DNA from: Chloroflexota bacterium
Lineage (GTDB): Bacteria; Chloroflexota; Dehalococcoidia; Lucifugimonadales; Lucifugimonadaceae
Direction of reading: 5' to 3'
Assembly: GCA_027624075.1 (NCBI GenBank)
Contig: JAQBUH010000009.1
Location: 1-64,000, forward strand
DNA length: 64,000 nucleotides
A program made the position numbers and the translations under genes. Below, one piece after another: positions 25,456-34,661 of the stretch (positions are counted from its first letter, which is position 1; each line of letters starts with the position of its first letter). The notes below the pieces were generated by a model that worked only from the letters and a program-made list of their open reading frames with translations, was not told the origin of the DNA and did not search any database.

Positions 25456-27150
25456 CTAAAACGCCGCAGGTCCGGCAGCAATCTCTTCCAGCTCCGCCCG
25501 CGTGTACGTCCCGAGGCTCCGGAAGTCCAGGTCGACGTAGTTTTTAATCCATCTGAGCGCGATCTTCTCCGCTTTCCGGTACCGCCGCGCCTGCGCCGGG
25601 TCAGCGTCCTCTCCAAGGAGACGCACGATGTCATCGCCCTCTGACGACACCATCCGCCTCACAAGCGCCAGGTCGTGCCTGCGCTCCGTGTCCTCGGCCA
25701 CCGACTCGTGGATCACCCGCTGAGCTATCTGTGCGACCGAAATCCGGGCCGTCGCTAAATCCTCCATAAGCGCCGGCCTCGTCCCCGGCCTGCCGGCCAG
25801 GCGATCGATCCCCTTAGCTCCGCGGCCGGTCAACCAGCCCTCGACATACTCGATCAGCACCCGCACGTTCTGGCGCGTCCCCTCTTCGGTCAGCGTGCCC
25901 TGCGGCGTCTCGATCCTCACCGGGAAGTTCGCCGGGTCCGCCATGCCCGCAGTGTAGTTCAGTCCGCCCGCGTGCAGCTTCTTGAACGGGGCTGCCGCCG
26001 GAGTCATGTGGTAGATGTGCGCCACCCATGCCCGGATGAAGCCCTGCTCAGCCTCCCACTGCTTATCCGCCATGATCGCCTCGGCCGCATCGCGGTTCAC
26101 CTCCTCGTCCCTGGAAGGCAGTGCAGTCGCCATCCCGCCAATAGGCACGGCGCCGTGTTTGACACAGATTGCGACGAGCCGGCGGAAGATGTTTGCGATG
26201 AACGGCGTTGTAGGCACAGCCACATCGAAGCGGTCTGGCCAGACCGAGGCCGCATCCGTCATCACATACTCGAGAATGCTCGCCTTGAGGTCCCAGCGAG
26301 CGGCGTTAAGGCCTGCGGCGTATGGGCCGAGCGCGTACAGCATCTCCTCCATTCTGTAGACCGCGGGCAGCGACTCAACGAGGATGATGCCGCGAATTGT
26401 GGCGTCCTCCAGGTGCGGCATGAGCTCACGGCAAGCGTCGAAAACGTCACGGTACAGCGCCGTCTCAGCCGGCGACTCCGTCTTCGGGAGGTAGAAGTAG
26501 ATTCCCTGGCCACGATCGACGTGCGCTTTACCTGCGTGGAACAGCGTCAGTGCGGTACCGAGCAACGTGGCCGAGACCGGCTCGCCGTCGATCTCGAACG
26601 CCGTCTCATCCAGGTGCCATCCCCGCTCCCGGTGCATGAAAAACGGGATCTCGCCGGGCGCGATCTCGTAGTGACGGCCGGTCTCAGGATTGTCGAAAGC
26701 CAGCGTGTGATCGACCGCCGCCGCACGGTTGCGGGCCGCCGTGACGGTGTCCTCGAGCGTGTGTCCCGCCGAGTCCTCGTCGTCATCGAGATCGCCCTCG
26801 GCGCGCTCCCCGTCAGGGCCGGGGTTTAGCGCGTTGATGAACATTGAGGTCACATGCGCAGGGCCGGAGATCTCGATGCCGGGCCTGAGCAGCTCTTCCG
26901 GCACAGTCGGGACCTTCCAGTCCGTGGTTGTGGCCTCAGACGGCGGAGGCGGCTTGAGAGGCTCGCCACTCTGAGTCCTGCGCAGCATGTCCGCACGTGC
27001 CGCACGCACACCATCGACTCGTGCGTCGAAGCGGTCGTGCAGCGCGCAGATGACCGCCGCGAACTCTGGCGTAAATAGGTCGTCCGCATCGATATTTGAC
27101 ACGTACGAGATGCGCTGCGTCGCTTCGGTAGCTGATGTCTTAGACGTCAT
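25456..27150 (-). CDS. aceB: Malate synthase A-type
   Basis: A 564-residue protein of the malate synthase A family, which condenses glyoxylate with acetyl-CoA. Recognisable blocks are TIRGIILVESLPAVYRMEEM (about 255-275, quoted as RGIILVESLPAVYRMEE) with its conserved Glu and Arg, and the acetyl-CoA site AGLNAARWDLKAS, similar to the family SGLNCGRWDY. C-terminal helices from about 440 include the cap. The substitutions AARWDLKAS for the usual CGRWDYIFS and the long acidic N-terminal insert (about 115-145, GDLDDDEDSAG) make it a divergent member. It belongs to the glyoxylate bypass, but isocitrate lyase is not in the window, so glyoxylate could come from another route. Confidence 0.85.
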   Translation of the reverse strand: MTSKTSATEATQRISYVSNIDADDLFTPEFAAVICALHDRFDARVDGVRAARADMLRRTQSGEPLKPPPPSEATTTDWKVPTVPEELLRPGIEISGPAHVTSMFINALNPGPDGERAEGDLDDDEDSAGHTLEDTVTAARNRAAAVDHTLAFDNPETGRHYEIAPGEIPFFMHRERGWHLDETAFEIDGEPVSATLLGTALTLFHAGKAHVDRGQGIYFYLPKTESPAETALYRDVFDACRELMPHLEDATIRGIILVESLPAVYRMEEMLYALGPYAAGLNAARWDLKASILEYVMTDAASVWPDRFDVAVPTTPFIANIFRRLVAICVKHGAVPIGGMATALPSRDEEVNRDAAEAIMADKQWEAEQGFIRAWVAHIYHMTPAAAPFKKLHAGGLNYTAGMADPANFPVRIETPQGTLTEEGTRQNVRVLIEYVEGWLTGRGAKGIDRLAGRPGTRPALMEDLATARISVAQIAQRVIHESVAEDTERRHDLALVRRMVSSEGDDIVRLLGEDADPAQARRYRKAEKIALRWIKNYVDLDFRSLGTYTRAELEEIAAGPAAF

Positions 27151-27319
27151 GTGTTGCCGCTCCGCTGTGCGATTCGCCTGCCGTGACGGCGCCGCAAGCG
27201 CCGTCTGCGTAGTCTGGGCCGTTCATGTCAGATACTTCGGCCCGCATCTTAGCAGCGCCGGGGCAGCACACGGACAGCGGTCTCAACGTGCCGGATAGAT
27301 GATCGCCCAGAAAGTCCAT

Positions 27320-27368
27320 ACGTGAAAGTGGTATCAATCTTCACGTTTAATAGCTTATCCGCTATTAT
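27320..27368 (+). promoter_or_regulatory. Promoter with two inverted repeats
   Basis: A likely sigma-70 promoter for the SRPBCC gene at 27399: TTCACG (27340-27345), 17 bases, TATTAT (27363-27368). Two inverted repeats overlap it: ACGTGAA at 27320-27326 with TTCACGT at 27340-27346, and TAATAGC at 27348-27354 with GCTATTA at 27361-27367. They look like operators. The regulator is unknown. Confidence 0.5.
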
Positions 27369-27398
27369 TTCAGTACAAACGCTGTAAGAGAGGGAGAA

Positions 27399-27845
27399 AT
27401 GCAACACGTAGAGACGATTGCCATAGATCGGTCAGTGGCCGACGTTTGGGCGCTTGTCGGTGATCCGTCGAACTGGAGCCGGTGGATGCCTGATCTCACG
27501 GACGTCAAGCTAGACGGCGAGGTGCGGACTGGCGCCAGGCTCTCCTGCACCTGGAGAGGCAAGAAACGGGAGACAACCATCACCCGGTTCATCCAGGGCC
27601 AGGAGATTGCGGTCCGCGGCGAGGAGCCGACCTACGACTTCGCAGAGTCGATAACGGTTCGAGGCATGGGGACGATGACGAACGTCTCGTTGTCGATGGG
27701 GTTCGAGCCGAAGGTCTGGTGGGGCACTGCGCTGACGCCGTTTCTAATTGCGGTCAAGAAGGTTGGCATGGGCAGGCCGATGCGCAAGAGCCTGAACGCG
27801 CTATCCAGGGAGGCGGCGGCGGCGAAGCGGCAGGTTGCGGCATAG
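27399..27845 (+). CDS. SRPBCC-fold protein
   Basis: A 148-residue SRPBCC protein of the polyketide-cyclase/dehydrase subgroup. The N-terminus IDRSVADVWALVGDPSNWSRWMPDL (quoted as SVADVWALVGDPSNWSRW) is the standard helix-grip start. It has a good ribosome site, GAGGGAG, ahead of its ATG. Its promoter region has two inverted repeats, so it is likely inducible. The ligand or reaction is unknown. It is 100 bases upstream of a second SRPBCC gene in the same direction. Confidence 0.75.
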   Translation: MQHVETIAIDRSVADVWALVGDPSNWSRWMPDLTDVKLDGEVRTGARLSCTWRGKKRETTITRFIQGQEIAVRGEEPTYDFAESITVRGMGTMTNVSLSMGFEPKVWWGTALTPFLIAVKKVGMGRPMRKSLNALSREAAAAKRQVAA

Positions 27846-27944
27846 TCGCTAAGCCCCGTTGCGTCAGCGCTGCGCGGTCGCTCCGGGTATGATTTCGCTG
27901 GCTATCGAGTCCCGACCAGGTGCGGCAGGCTATTTGGACCAGCG

Positions 27945-28463
27945 ATGATTATCGACGCGAGCGCCTTTATCCGCAGGCCACCAGACGATATCTACCGGAT
28001 CGTCTCCGACATGAAGTATGTTCTGGAGGCCATCGACCCCGATGTGGTTTCGGTAGAGAAGACGAGCGATGGGCCGATCGGCATCGGCACGACCTGGACC
28101 GAGACGCTCCGTGCACCGTTGATGACGATGCTGGGCCATCTGGAGTTGACCGGATTCGACCCCGGAAGGTCGATCATCTTTAGCTTTACCGCTTCGCACG
28201 GAGTGAGCGGGACCGGCACTATTACGTGCGCGCCAAACGGCGACGGCGCCAACTTTTCGATCCGCATTCACGCCACGACTCACGGCATCGGCTGTCTGCT
28301 CTATCCGATGATTCGCATCGACTTCATCCGACGGGAGCGCAAGCGCGTGAAAAACCTCAAGCGCCTCGCCGAGTCTGGCGAGCTTGACCCGAAAACGGCG
28401 GAGGCGGCGCCGGGTCTTGCCAGCACCGGAAGCGTCAGGTCGCCTTCCTTGCAAAACAACTGA
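27945..28463 (+). CDS. SRPBCC-fold protein
   Basis: A 172-residue SRPBCC protein. It begins with the strand MIIDASAFIRRPPDDIYRIVSD, quoted as FIRRPPDDIYRIV, the family helix-grip start, followed by beta strands with the GTGTITCAP segment. The C-terminus is a basic helix (RRERKRVKNLKRLAESG) and a low-complexity tail. It is the fourth gene of this fold within 5 kb including the next strand, suggesting local paralog expansion; the ligand is unknown. The ATG at 27945 is the first available. Confidence 0.7.
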   Translation: MIIDASAFIRRPPDDIYRIVSDMKYVLEAIDPDVVSVEKTSDGPIGIGTTWTETLRAPLMTMLGHLELTGFDPGRSIIFSFTASHGVSGTGTITCAPNGDGANFSIRIHATTHGIGCLLYPMIRIDFIRRERKRVKNLKRLAESGELDPKTAEAAPGLASTGSVRSPSLQNN

Positions 28464-28562
28464 CTCGAAGCGCCAGAAGCAGTTCGACGTGCCTGAATCC
28501 GCGTTCCCAGGGCCGCCGCAGAACACGCGCCTGCGACGGCTATCCAATCTCCGGCCAGATTC

Positions 28563-29597
28563 TTACTTCGTACCGTAGATCAGGTTGTGCACAGGCGTAA
28601 TGTCCAGGGCGCCGACATCACTGAAACCGTTTCGGTTCAGCAGGTCAACAAAATCCGCCGTCGGCATCAGCTGGTCGTCGATCTGCGCCTCGAAATACTG
28701 GATTCCGGACATCACCCGTGCGGGAACCGTACGAAGATCCTCAAGATTCTCCGGGAACGGAAAATCTGAAATGACGAAATGTCCGCCCGGCTTCAGCGCC
28801 TGTCTCACGTTCTGTGTCACTTTCTCAATGTCCCGGCACTCGTGCATGGATATGTTGATGAACACCATGTCGAACTGCGGGTTCGGCGCTCAATTCTCCA
28901 GAGTGGATTGCTGAAGCGTAACCCGATCGGCAATCCCGTGATCGGCAATCCGCTGCCTGGTTGTTTCGACCGAGTAGCGGTCGCCATCCACTCCGACAAT
29001 CGTGCACCTGGTGTAGGTGTGAGCCATTCTCACCAGCCCAACACCAGCGCCGCACGCGAGTTCAGCGACGGATGCGCCACGCTCCAGCTTTTCCGTCAGA
29101 CCCGGAACCTGGCTGAGCCCGTTTGGAATTAGCCTCGTGTAGAAGGGCCTGCCGGTACCGCTGACCGCCTGGATGAATTCGTGGCTGCACTCGTCCCACC
29201 AGATTCTCTGACCCGTGGGTAAGCGCTCCGCCATGCCATCAAAGACCTCAGGCGAGTCGAGAACGATGGGAATTCCACCTATGTATCCCGGAAAATCGCG
29301 ATTCAGTAGAAGGTCCGACATGTGTGGCGCCAGCGTGAACGTCTCGTCCGCTCCGACTTCTAGAAGTTCGCTTGCGTACGCCGCTCTGCTCCAGACCTGG
29401 ACGTACAGATGGTCGAAACCGGTGACACGTGCCAGGGATTCGGCAGTGATTCCGGCCGCGTGCCTCCCGATCTCCTCGAGAAGCCCGGACTGAATGCCGA
29501 TCTGGATGGTCCTCACCCCGACGTACCCTGCGATCTGGGTGAGTACTTTCCCTGCCTGTGCCAGCACACTGGACGCTTGTTCATTCGATTGAGTCAT
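28563..29597 (-). pseudogene. SAM methyltransferase with in-frame TGA
   Basis: A single minus-strand frame of 344 codons encodes a class I S-adenosylmethionine methyltransferase, interrupted by one TGA at codon 236 (28890-28892). The N-terminal part (about 1-170) is a winged-helix dimerisation-like region; the SAM motif VAELACGAGVGLV is near 183 and the acidic IVGVDGDRYS near 207. After TGA the frame continues directly as APNPQFD and then MVFINISMHECRD, and KPGGHFVISDFPF, which complete the fold. No base shift is needed to join the halves. A nonsense change or error is most likely; selenocysteine is conceivable because selB is in the window, but the downstream stem is weak and the site is not a known Sec position. 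Confidence 0.7.
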
Positions 29598-29776
29598 GGT
29601 GTCCCTTTGAGATTGCGATCCGGCCGTGTCGGCGAGTTTACTCTAGCCGGGATAGTTGGCTCGGTTCGCAAAATGGTTCAGAGCCGACGGACGATATCCG
29701 AATGGAACAGTGTTCGGTGGGCGTACTGGGGGGCGTACTGGACTGCTGTTGCCTGTCTGAGTCATCGCGGCTGTAC

Positions 29777-31372
29777 TCATACCTGCGTTCGCCGCACCTC
29801 AGCCAGCGTCACCTCGCCGTTCTCCACCGCGTAAACGTGCGTCGCAATCTCATCCACAATCGCCGGGTCGTGGCTCGCGCAGATGATCGTACCGTCGTAC
29901 TCATCCAGCGCAGACAGCAGCTCATCCCGCGTCACCGCGTCAAGGTGGTTCGTCGGCTCATCCAGCAATAGCACGTTATTCGGCTCGATCAGGAACTTCG
30001 CCAGTGCCAGCCTGCTCTTCTCGCCACCTGACAGCATCGAGACAGACTTGAAAACATCGTCATTGCTGAACAGGAAACGGCCCAGCACTCCACGCAGCGT
30101 CCCGTCCGGCTGATCGCCCGCCGCCTTCCGCACCTCGCCAAGCACCGTCTCACGCCTATCCAGCGACTCATCCTGGTGCTGCGCGTAGTAGCCGACCCTG
30201 GCTCGCTCGGCCCAAACGACCTCACCCTCAGTCCGCGGCACCTCGCCCGCCAGGATCCTCAGCAGCGTCGACTTCCCGCCGCCGTTCGGCCCTACCAGCG
30301 CCACCTTCTGCCCGCGCTCAACCTCCAGCCCAACGTCCACCAGCACCGGCGCGCCCTCCCACTCGTGACCGAGCGACCGCACGTTCAGCACGACTCGCTC
30401 GACGCGGCCGGAAGACCTGATGCGGAACTTCGCCGCGCTCGTCGTCTCCGGCTTCTCGATGCGCTCGATCTTCTCCAGCATCTTGATGCGGCTCTGAACC
30501 TGCCGCGCCTTCGTCGCCTTCGAGCGGAACCTCTCGATGAACCGCTCTTTCTGGGCGATCTGCCTCTGCTGCCGGTCAGCCGCGGTCGACTGCTGCTCTG
30601 CGCGGACGCCTCGCTCCTCAAGGAACTGCGAGTAGTTGCCCGCGTACGGCACCACGCGGCCGTGCTCGATGCTCAGGATGCGGTTCACCACGTGGTCGAG
30701 AAAATCCCCGTCGTGGGTCACGATCAGCACAGTGCCCGGATACTCGGCAAGCTCTTCCCGCAGCCACTCCCGTGCCGCCCTGTCCAGGTGGTTCGTCGGC
30801 TCGTCCAGCATCAGGTGCTGAGGCTGTCTGACCAGGATCTTTGCCAGCGATATGCGCATCCGCCATCCACCGGAAAAATCGCCGCACAGCTTGTCCATAT
30901 TCTGTGCCGTAAAGCCCAGCCCCTTCGTGACGCGCATGATGTCCGGCTCGACCCGGCTGCCGCCAAGCATCCGGAAGCGGTCGTGCTGCAGGTCCAGCTC
31001 GTTGGAGAGCTCTATTGCCCGCTCCGGCTCCGTGGTCATTGCCGATTCGATCTCGTCGATCCGGTGGCGGACCGCGTTAACCTCGGGGAGAGAGTTCCAC
31101 ATCTCCTCTCGAAGCGGCACATCGAGGCCGATGTCGGCTTCCTGTTTCAAGTACGCGACTTCGCCACCGGTGATGGCCGCACGGCCTGAGGTAGGCTTCA
31201 TTTCGCCTGCGATTAGCCGGAGCAGCGTGGATTTACCCGCGCCGTTGGGGCCGACGAGGCCGGCGCGCTGGCCGCTTGAGATGGTGAAGGTGGCAGGCGC
31301 GAAGAGCTGGCGCGAGCCGAAAGACATTTCGAGGTTTTCTGCGGAGATCATGCTGACTCGGTTCCGGGCCAA
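29777..31372 (-). CDS. ABC-F family ATPase
   Basis: A 531-residue protein with two ABC ATPase domains and no membrane segments, the ABC-F architecture. Domain 1 (about 5-245) has Walker A GPNGAGKST, signature FSGGWRMR and Walker B MLDEPTNHLD; domain 2 (about 315-520) has GPNGGGKST, LSGGEKSRLALAKF and LLLDEPTNHLD. The linker between them is basic and helical (about 245-310), as needed to reach the ribosomal P-site. ABC-F proteins act on ribosomes as translation factors or antibiotic-resistance factors; the linker length suggests a Uup/YheS-like housekeeping type. It stands alone. Confidence 0.88.
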   Translation of the reverse strand: MARNRVSMISAENLEMSFGSRQLFAPATFTISSGQRAGLVGPNGAGKSTLLRLIAGEMKPTSGRAAITGGEVAYLKQEADIGLDVPLREEMWNSLPEVNAVRHRIDEIESAMTTEPERAIELSNELDLQHDRFRMLGGSRVEPDIMRVTKGLGFTAQNMDKLCGDFSGGWRMRISLAKILVRQPQHLMLDEPTNHLDRAAREWLREELAEYPGTVLIVTHDGDFLDHVVNRILSIEHGRVVPYAGNYSQFLEERGVRAEQQSTAADRQQRQIAQKERFIERFRSKATKARQVQSRIKMLEKIERIEKPETTSAAKFRIRSSGRVERVVLNVRSLGHEWEGAPVLVDVGLEVERGQKVALVGPNGGGKSTLLRILAGEVPRTEGEVVWAERARVGYYAQHQDESLDRRETVLGEVRKAAGDQPDGTLRGVLGRFLFSNDDVFKSVSMLSGGEKSRLALAKFLIEPNNVLLLDEPTNHLDAVTRDELLSALDEYDGTIICASHDPAIVDEIATHVYAVENGEVTLAEVRRTQV

Positions 31373-31715
31373 TAGTGGCGATGGGCGTGGTTGGTGACAG
31401 AGATAGTGCGGCGCGGGGACGTTCTGTGTGCCTGCGCTTGATGGCGGACCCGCCGGTTGGCGAATAGGCCGCCGTTTGTCACCTACTCAAGAAGCAGCAT
31501 CGTTGTCCGGTCCCTCGCCCAATCTCTGGCCCAGCTTGTGGCCCAGTTTTTAGAAGGGAGGCGCTGTGCGTGGAAATACATTCGTGACCACCGGTTTTCT
31601 CGGCTGAGGAGCCGCCGGTCCGCTCACAGATTGATGTTCGCTATTTCGCTATAAGGATAACCGCATATTCGCGTTATTTCTTGTGCCAAATTCCCGGCTT
31701 TTCGGCCTCGCCCGC
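31373..31715. other. Intergenic stretch, no gene
   Basis: 343 bases upstream of the ABC-F gene. I see no coding frame. It has a direct repeat GTGGCCCAG-like (about 31530-31550), and TTCGCTAT twice near 31633-31648, which may be part of a promoter region. Nothing else is recognisable. Confidence 0.4.
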
Positions 31716-32957
31716 TCAGGGAGGCGGCGGCAGACCACTCTCTTTCACAAGCGTCTCTCGCACGAACACGATCAGGATGAGTGCGCCGACCGCGCCGAGA
31801 CCAGCGGTCAGCACCGAAGCCGTTCCCAGCGCGAAGACAGACGCCACACCGCCGATGACCACAGGGCCGGACGCTCCGCCGCTGTCTGAGATGAGCCGCC
31901 AGACACCGAGAAACTCACCCGGATTATCCTTCGGCGCGAAGTCAACGCCCATCGTCAACACCAGGCCGCTCGACAGCCCGTTGCCCAGGCCGACCAGCAC
32001 ACCGACGGCCATGAGGAGCGCGAAAGTGTCTGCGAACGGGATGAACGCGAACCCGGAAGCCAGGATCAGGTATGCCGGGACGCCGACGTGCTTCCTGCCC
32101 CATCGGTCCATGACATAGCCGACAACCGGGAACATCACGGAGTCGATCGTTGAAGAGACACCGAAGATGAAGCCGATCTGCGAGCCGCTGAGCCCATTCT
32201 CGGTCGCCCAGAGCGGGATGATGTACTCGCGTGCGGCTCTCAAGAACTGGAGAACAATTGCGGCCGTTCCCGCAGTGGCAAATATCCGCCTGTTATCGCT
32301 GAGCGTGTGACCCAGAACCGGGAAGATGTTGTGCCCGGCTTTTCGGGCGCTGGACTCTATGGTTCCCTTGAACGTCACGAGGACGAGTCCGCCGGTCAAG
32401 AGCGCGACGAATGCCTGCGCGAAAAATGGCGCTCGGATGTCCACGTAGTCGAAGAGGAGGCCGCCCATGATCGGGCCGGCGACAGCCGCGAGCCGGCTGA
32501 TCCCACCGAACATCGAAAGCGCCTTGCCGCGGCTGGCAACGGGCACGGTCTGAGCGATGTATACGTGACGCGAGATGCTCCAGAGAGCGAAGCTGAAGCC
32601 GGCCAGCAGCCGGCCGATCATGAGGATGCTGAAGTTCGGACTGAGCCCGCCAATGACCGCCCCGATTGCAAACAGCAGGATGCCTGCCATCATGGTGCGC
32701 CGCAGGCCGAACATGCTGACGAGGACGCCGGCCGGCACATCGAAGAGCATGGTCCCCAGCGGGCGCGCCGTGATCAACAGGGCGATCAGGACATCGGACG
32801 AACCGAACTGCTCGCGCGCGAAACCGGGCAGTATTGGGATTAGCAGGCCCTGTCCAAGGGTCAGGAGGAAGGATGGCGCATAGACGGACCAGATGAGTGA
32901 CCTGATCTGGAACGGTTTTTTCGTGGTGGGGCTGGTCGGCCGCGGACCCGTTGACAT
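31716..32957 (-). CDS. MFS transporter
   Basis: A 413-residue major facilitator superfamily protein with about 12 hydrophobic helices in two six-helix halves. The loop after helix 2 reads FDVPAGVLVSMFGLRRTM, similar to the MFS motif A (GxLaDrxGrr), and the second half has YVMDRWGRKHVGVP at the equivalent site. This type usually exports drugs or small metabolites by proton exchange. Substrate unknown. It lies 79 bases after the lipoprotein gene on the same strand with a 9-bp tandem repeat between; co-transcription is possible. Confidence 0.85.
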   Translation of the reverse strand: MSTGPRPTSPTTKKPFQIRSLIWSVYAPSFLLTLGQGLLIPILPGFAREQFGSSDVLIALLITARPLGTMLFDVPAGVLVSMFGLRRTMMAGILLFAIGAVIGGLSPNFSILMIGRLLAGFSFALWSISRHVYIAQTVPVASRGKALSMFGGISRLAAVAGPIMGGLLFDYVDIRAPFFAQAFVALLTGGLVLVTFKGTIESSARKAGHNIFPVLGHTLSDNRRIFATAGTAAIVLQFLRAAREYIIPLWATENGLSGSQIGFIFGVSSTIDSVMFPVVGYVMDRWGRKHVGVPAYLILASGFAFIPFADTFALLMAVGVLVGLGNGLSSGLVLTMGVDFAPKDNPGEFLGVWRLISDSGGASGPVVIGGVASVFALGTASVLTAGLGAVGALILIVFVRETLVKESGLPPPP

Positions 32958-32997
32958 AGGCGTGTCATGCTACGCCTGACCCCGCGCCGACGCCGGA

Positions 32998-33024
32998 GTT
33001 GCCAGAGTTGCCAGAGTTGTCGGA
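32998..33024. repeat. 9-bp tandem repeat GTTGCCAGA
   Basis: GTTGCCAGA, GTTGCCAGA, GTTGTCGGA in tandem, followed by GTTGGTAG. It lies in the spacer between the MFS gene and the propeller lipoprotein gene. Confidence 0.6.
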
Positions 33025-33036
33025 GTTGGTAGCCCG

Positions 33037-34524
33037 TTAACCCGGCGACCATGTGCCGAAGATGCCCGCGCCAAGAGAGAGAGGCGGACGCGCCCCGGAC
33101 GGGTCGAACACCCACACGCCCGGCTCGCCGTCGCTGAGCTGCACAGGCGTGCCCGCCTGATCGTCAATGAGGCCGTCCTTCAAGAGCCCACTGAACACGA
33201 ACCGGGACGAGTCCGGGGACCACAGTTGCAGGTCAGCGGCGTACTGGTCGAAAAAGCTGATGACGAAGCCCATCTCAGGCGAGGGCTCGATGAGACCGAG
33301 CAGGTTGACATCTCCGGTGCGGGAGTCGACCACCGCCAGCGCCGTGTTCTCCAGCTCTCCGCCAGGCAGCGCGACCAGCAGGCGCTCGCCGTCCGGAGAC
33401 CACCAGAACGCCAGGACCGGAGTATCGAGCGTCACCTCGGCGGTTACGCCGGTCAGGTCGATCAAGCGCAGGGACTCGTAGAAGCCGGCGCGACTGCCAT
33501 CTGCAAACGCCACCCGGTCGCCGTCCGGCGCCCAGCTGATCGCGCTATTCGCCCTGGCCTCGGTGATGAGCTCAGCGTCCGGTACGCCGGGAGACCCCTT
33601 GAACAGGCCGCGGATATCTCCTGCGAAGTCCACATAAAGATAGTCGTCTGAGACAGGAGAGAACTTCGGGACCCGGTAGGAGACGGACCCGACACCGATA
33701 CGTTCAGCCGCCGTGCGGCTGCCTGTTGAGTCGAATTCGTACAGCACGAGACGCTCGGCCGTGTGGACCAGCAGGCGGGCGCCATCGCTCGACCAGTCGA
33801 GGTACACAGGCGCGCCGTTGGAGATCCCCGTCGCGATGCCTTTCTCGACATCAATCAGGAAGGTGGAGAGGCCATCTCCGACGTTGGCGATGAGTGCCAC
33901 GGACTTGCTGTCTGGCCGCCATATCGGGAAGTGCGCGACACCGCCGATGCCGGTGGAGCCTGGAATGTCCCTGAACAGCAGCGAAGACGCTGCGCCCGGA
34001 GGATCGACCGCCGTGCGGAGCAGAGAGGTTTCGTAGCCGCCAGATATGTCTGAGGTGAACGCCGTTGTGAGCAGATAGCGGCCGTCAGGCGACCACGAGG
34101 GCCATGTGAAGTAGGCGCCGAAGGGGCTGTCTGAAAGGCCTGGATCACTGTTTGAGATGCGTCGCCTGCCGGAGCCATCCGAGTTGATCGTGTAGACGGC
34201 GCCATCAACCGACGCGAATGCAATGCGGTTGGAGGCGGCTGCCGGCTGGAAAATCGCGCCAGAAGTTGCTTCGCTGATGGCTGGCGGCGTCTGCGTTGCG
34301 AGGACGCCAGGCTCACCAGGTCCGGCAGGCTCACCAGGGGTTAGAGCACTGGCGCCCGCGTCCGTAGGGGTAGAAGAGGGCGGTGCCGTGCCAGTTGTGC
34401 CAGTTGAGTCTGCCGCGCTGTCCACTCCTCCTGTTCCGGAAGACGAGCATGCGGCAACCGCAATCAGCACCGCAACGAGAGCGGCGGCGAGCGGCCATCT
34501 GTCAGCGGGTAAGAGAAAGTTCAT
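33037..34524 (-). CDS. Beta-propeller lipoprotein (TolB/WD40-like)
   Basis: A 495-residue lipoprotein. The signal peptide ends AVAAC with the lipidated Cys at about 26. A Gly/Thr/Pro-rich linker (about 27-85), coded partly by 9-bp quasi-repeats, precedes a beta-propeller (about 95-490) of repeated blades with signatures such as WPSWSPDGRYLL, FPIWRPDSKSVALI, LDWSSDGARLLV, ISWAPDGDRVAF and FWWSPDGERLLV. The WSPDG pattern is typical of TolB/PD40-type propellers, which bind proteins or ligands. The envelope location is inferred from the lipobox. Partner unknown. Confidence 0.8.
   Translation of the reverse strand: MNFLLPADRWPLAAALVAVLIAVAACSSSGTGGVDSAADSTGTTGTAPPSSTPTDAGASALTPGEPAGPGEPGVLATQTPPAISEATSGAIFQPAAASNRIAFASVDGAVYTINSDGSGRRRISNSDPGLSDSPFGAYFTWPSWSPDGRYLLTTAFTSDISGGYETSLLRTAVDPPGAASSLLFRDIPGSTGIGGVAHFPIWRPDSKSVALIANVGDGLSTFLIDVEKGIATGISNGAPVYLDWSSDGARLLVHTAERLVLYEFDSTGSRTAAERIGVGSVSYRVPKFSPVSDDYLYVDFAGDIRGLFKGSPGVPDAELITEARANSAISWAPDGDRVAFADGSRAGFYESLRLIDLTGVTAEVTLDTPVLAFWWSPDGERLLVALPGGELENTALAVVDSRTGDVNLLGLIEPSPEMGFVISFFDQYAADLQLWSPDSSRFVFSGLLKDGLIDDQAGTPVQLSDGEPGVWVFDPSGARPPLSLGAGIFGTWSPG
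34309..34339 (-). repeat. 9-bp quasi-repeats in lipoprotein linker
   Basis: AGGCTCACC, AGGTCCGGC, AGGCTCACC, then AGGGG, encoding a Gly-Glu-Pro/Ala-Gly-Pro linker. A second pair, GTGCCAGTT twice, occurs at 34388-34405 in the same linker. Confidence 0.5.
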
Positions 34525-34661
34525 TCAGCCGGTATTTCGATCAGAAGGGCATTCCAGATCATTGAGCAGGCCAGGAACGGACTCGTCGCAACAGGTGAGA
34601 TGCCGCCGGCCGCCCAACGGCACGCTCCTCCGGTTGCGCCCGGATTCTTACAGCAAGCGAG

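Noticed and set aside
28868-28892. Selenocysteine codon in the methyltransferase
   Set aside because: The stem after TGA is only 5 bp and lacks a typical SECIS loop, and this protein type is not known to use Sec there. Kept as a question, not called.
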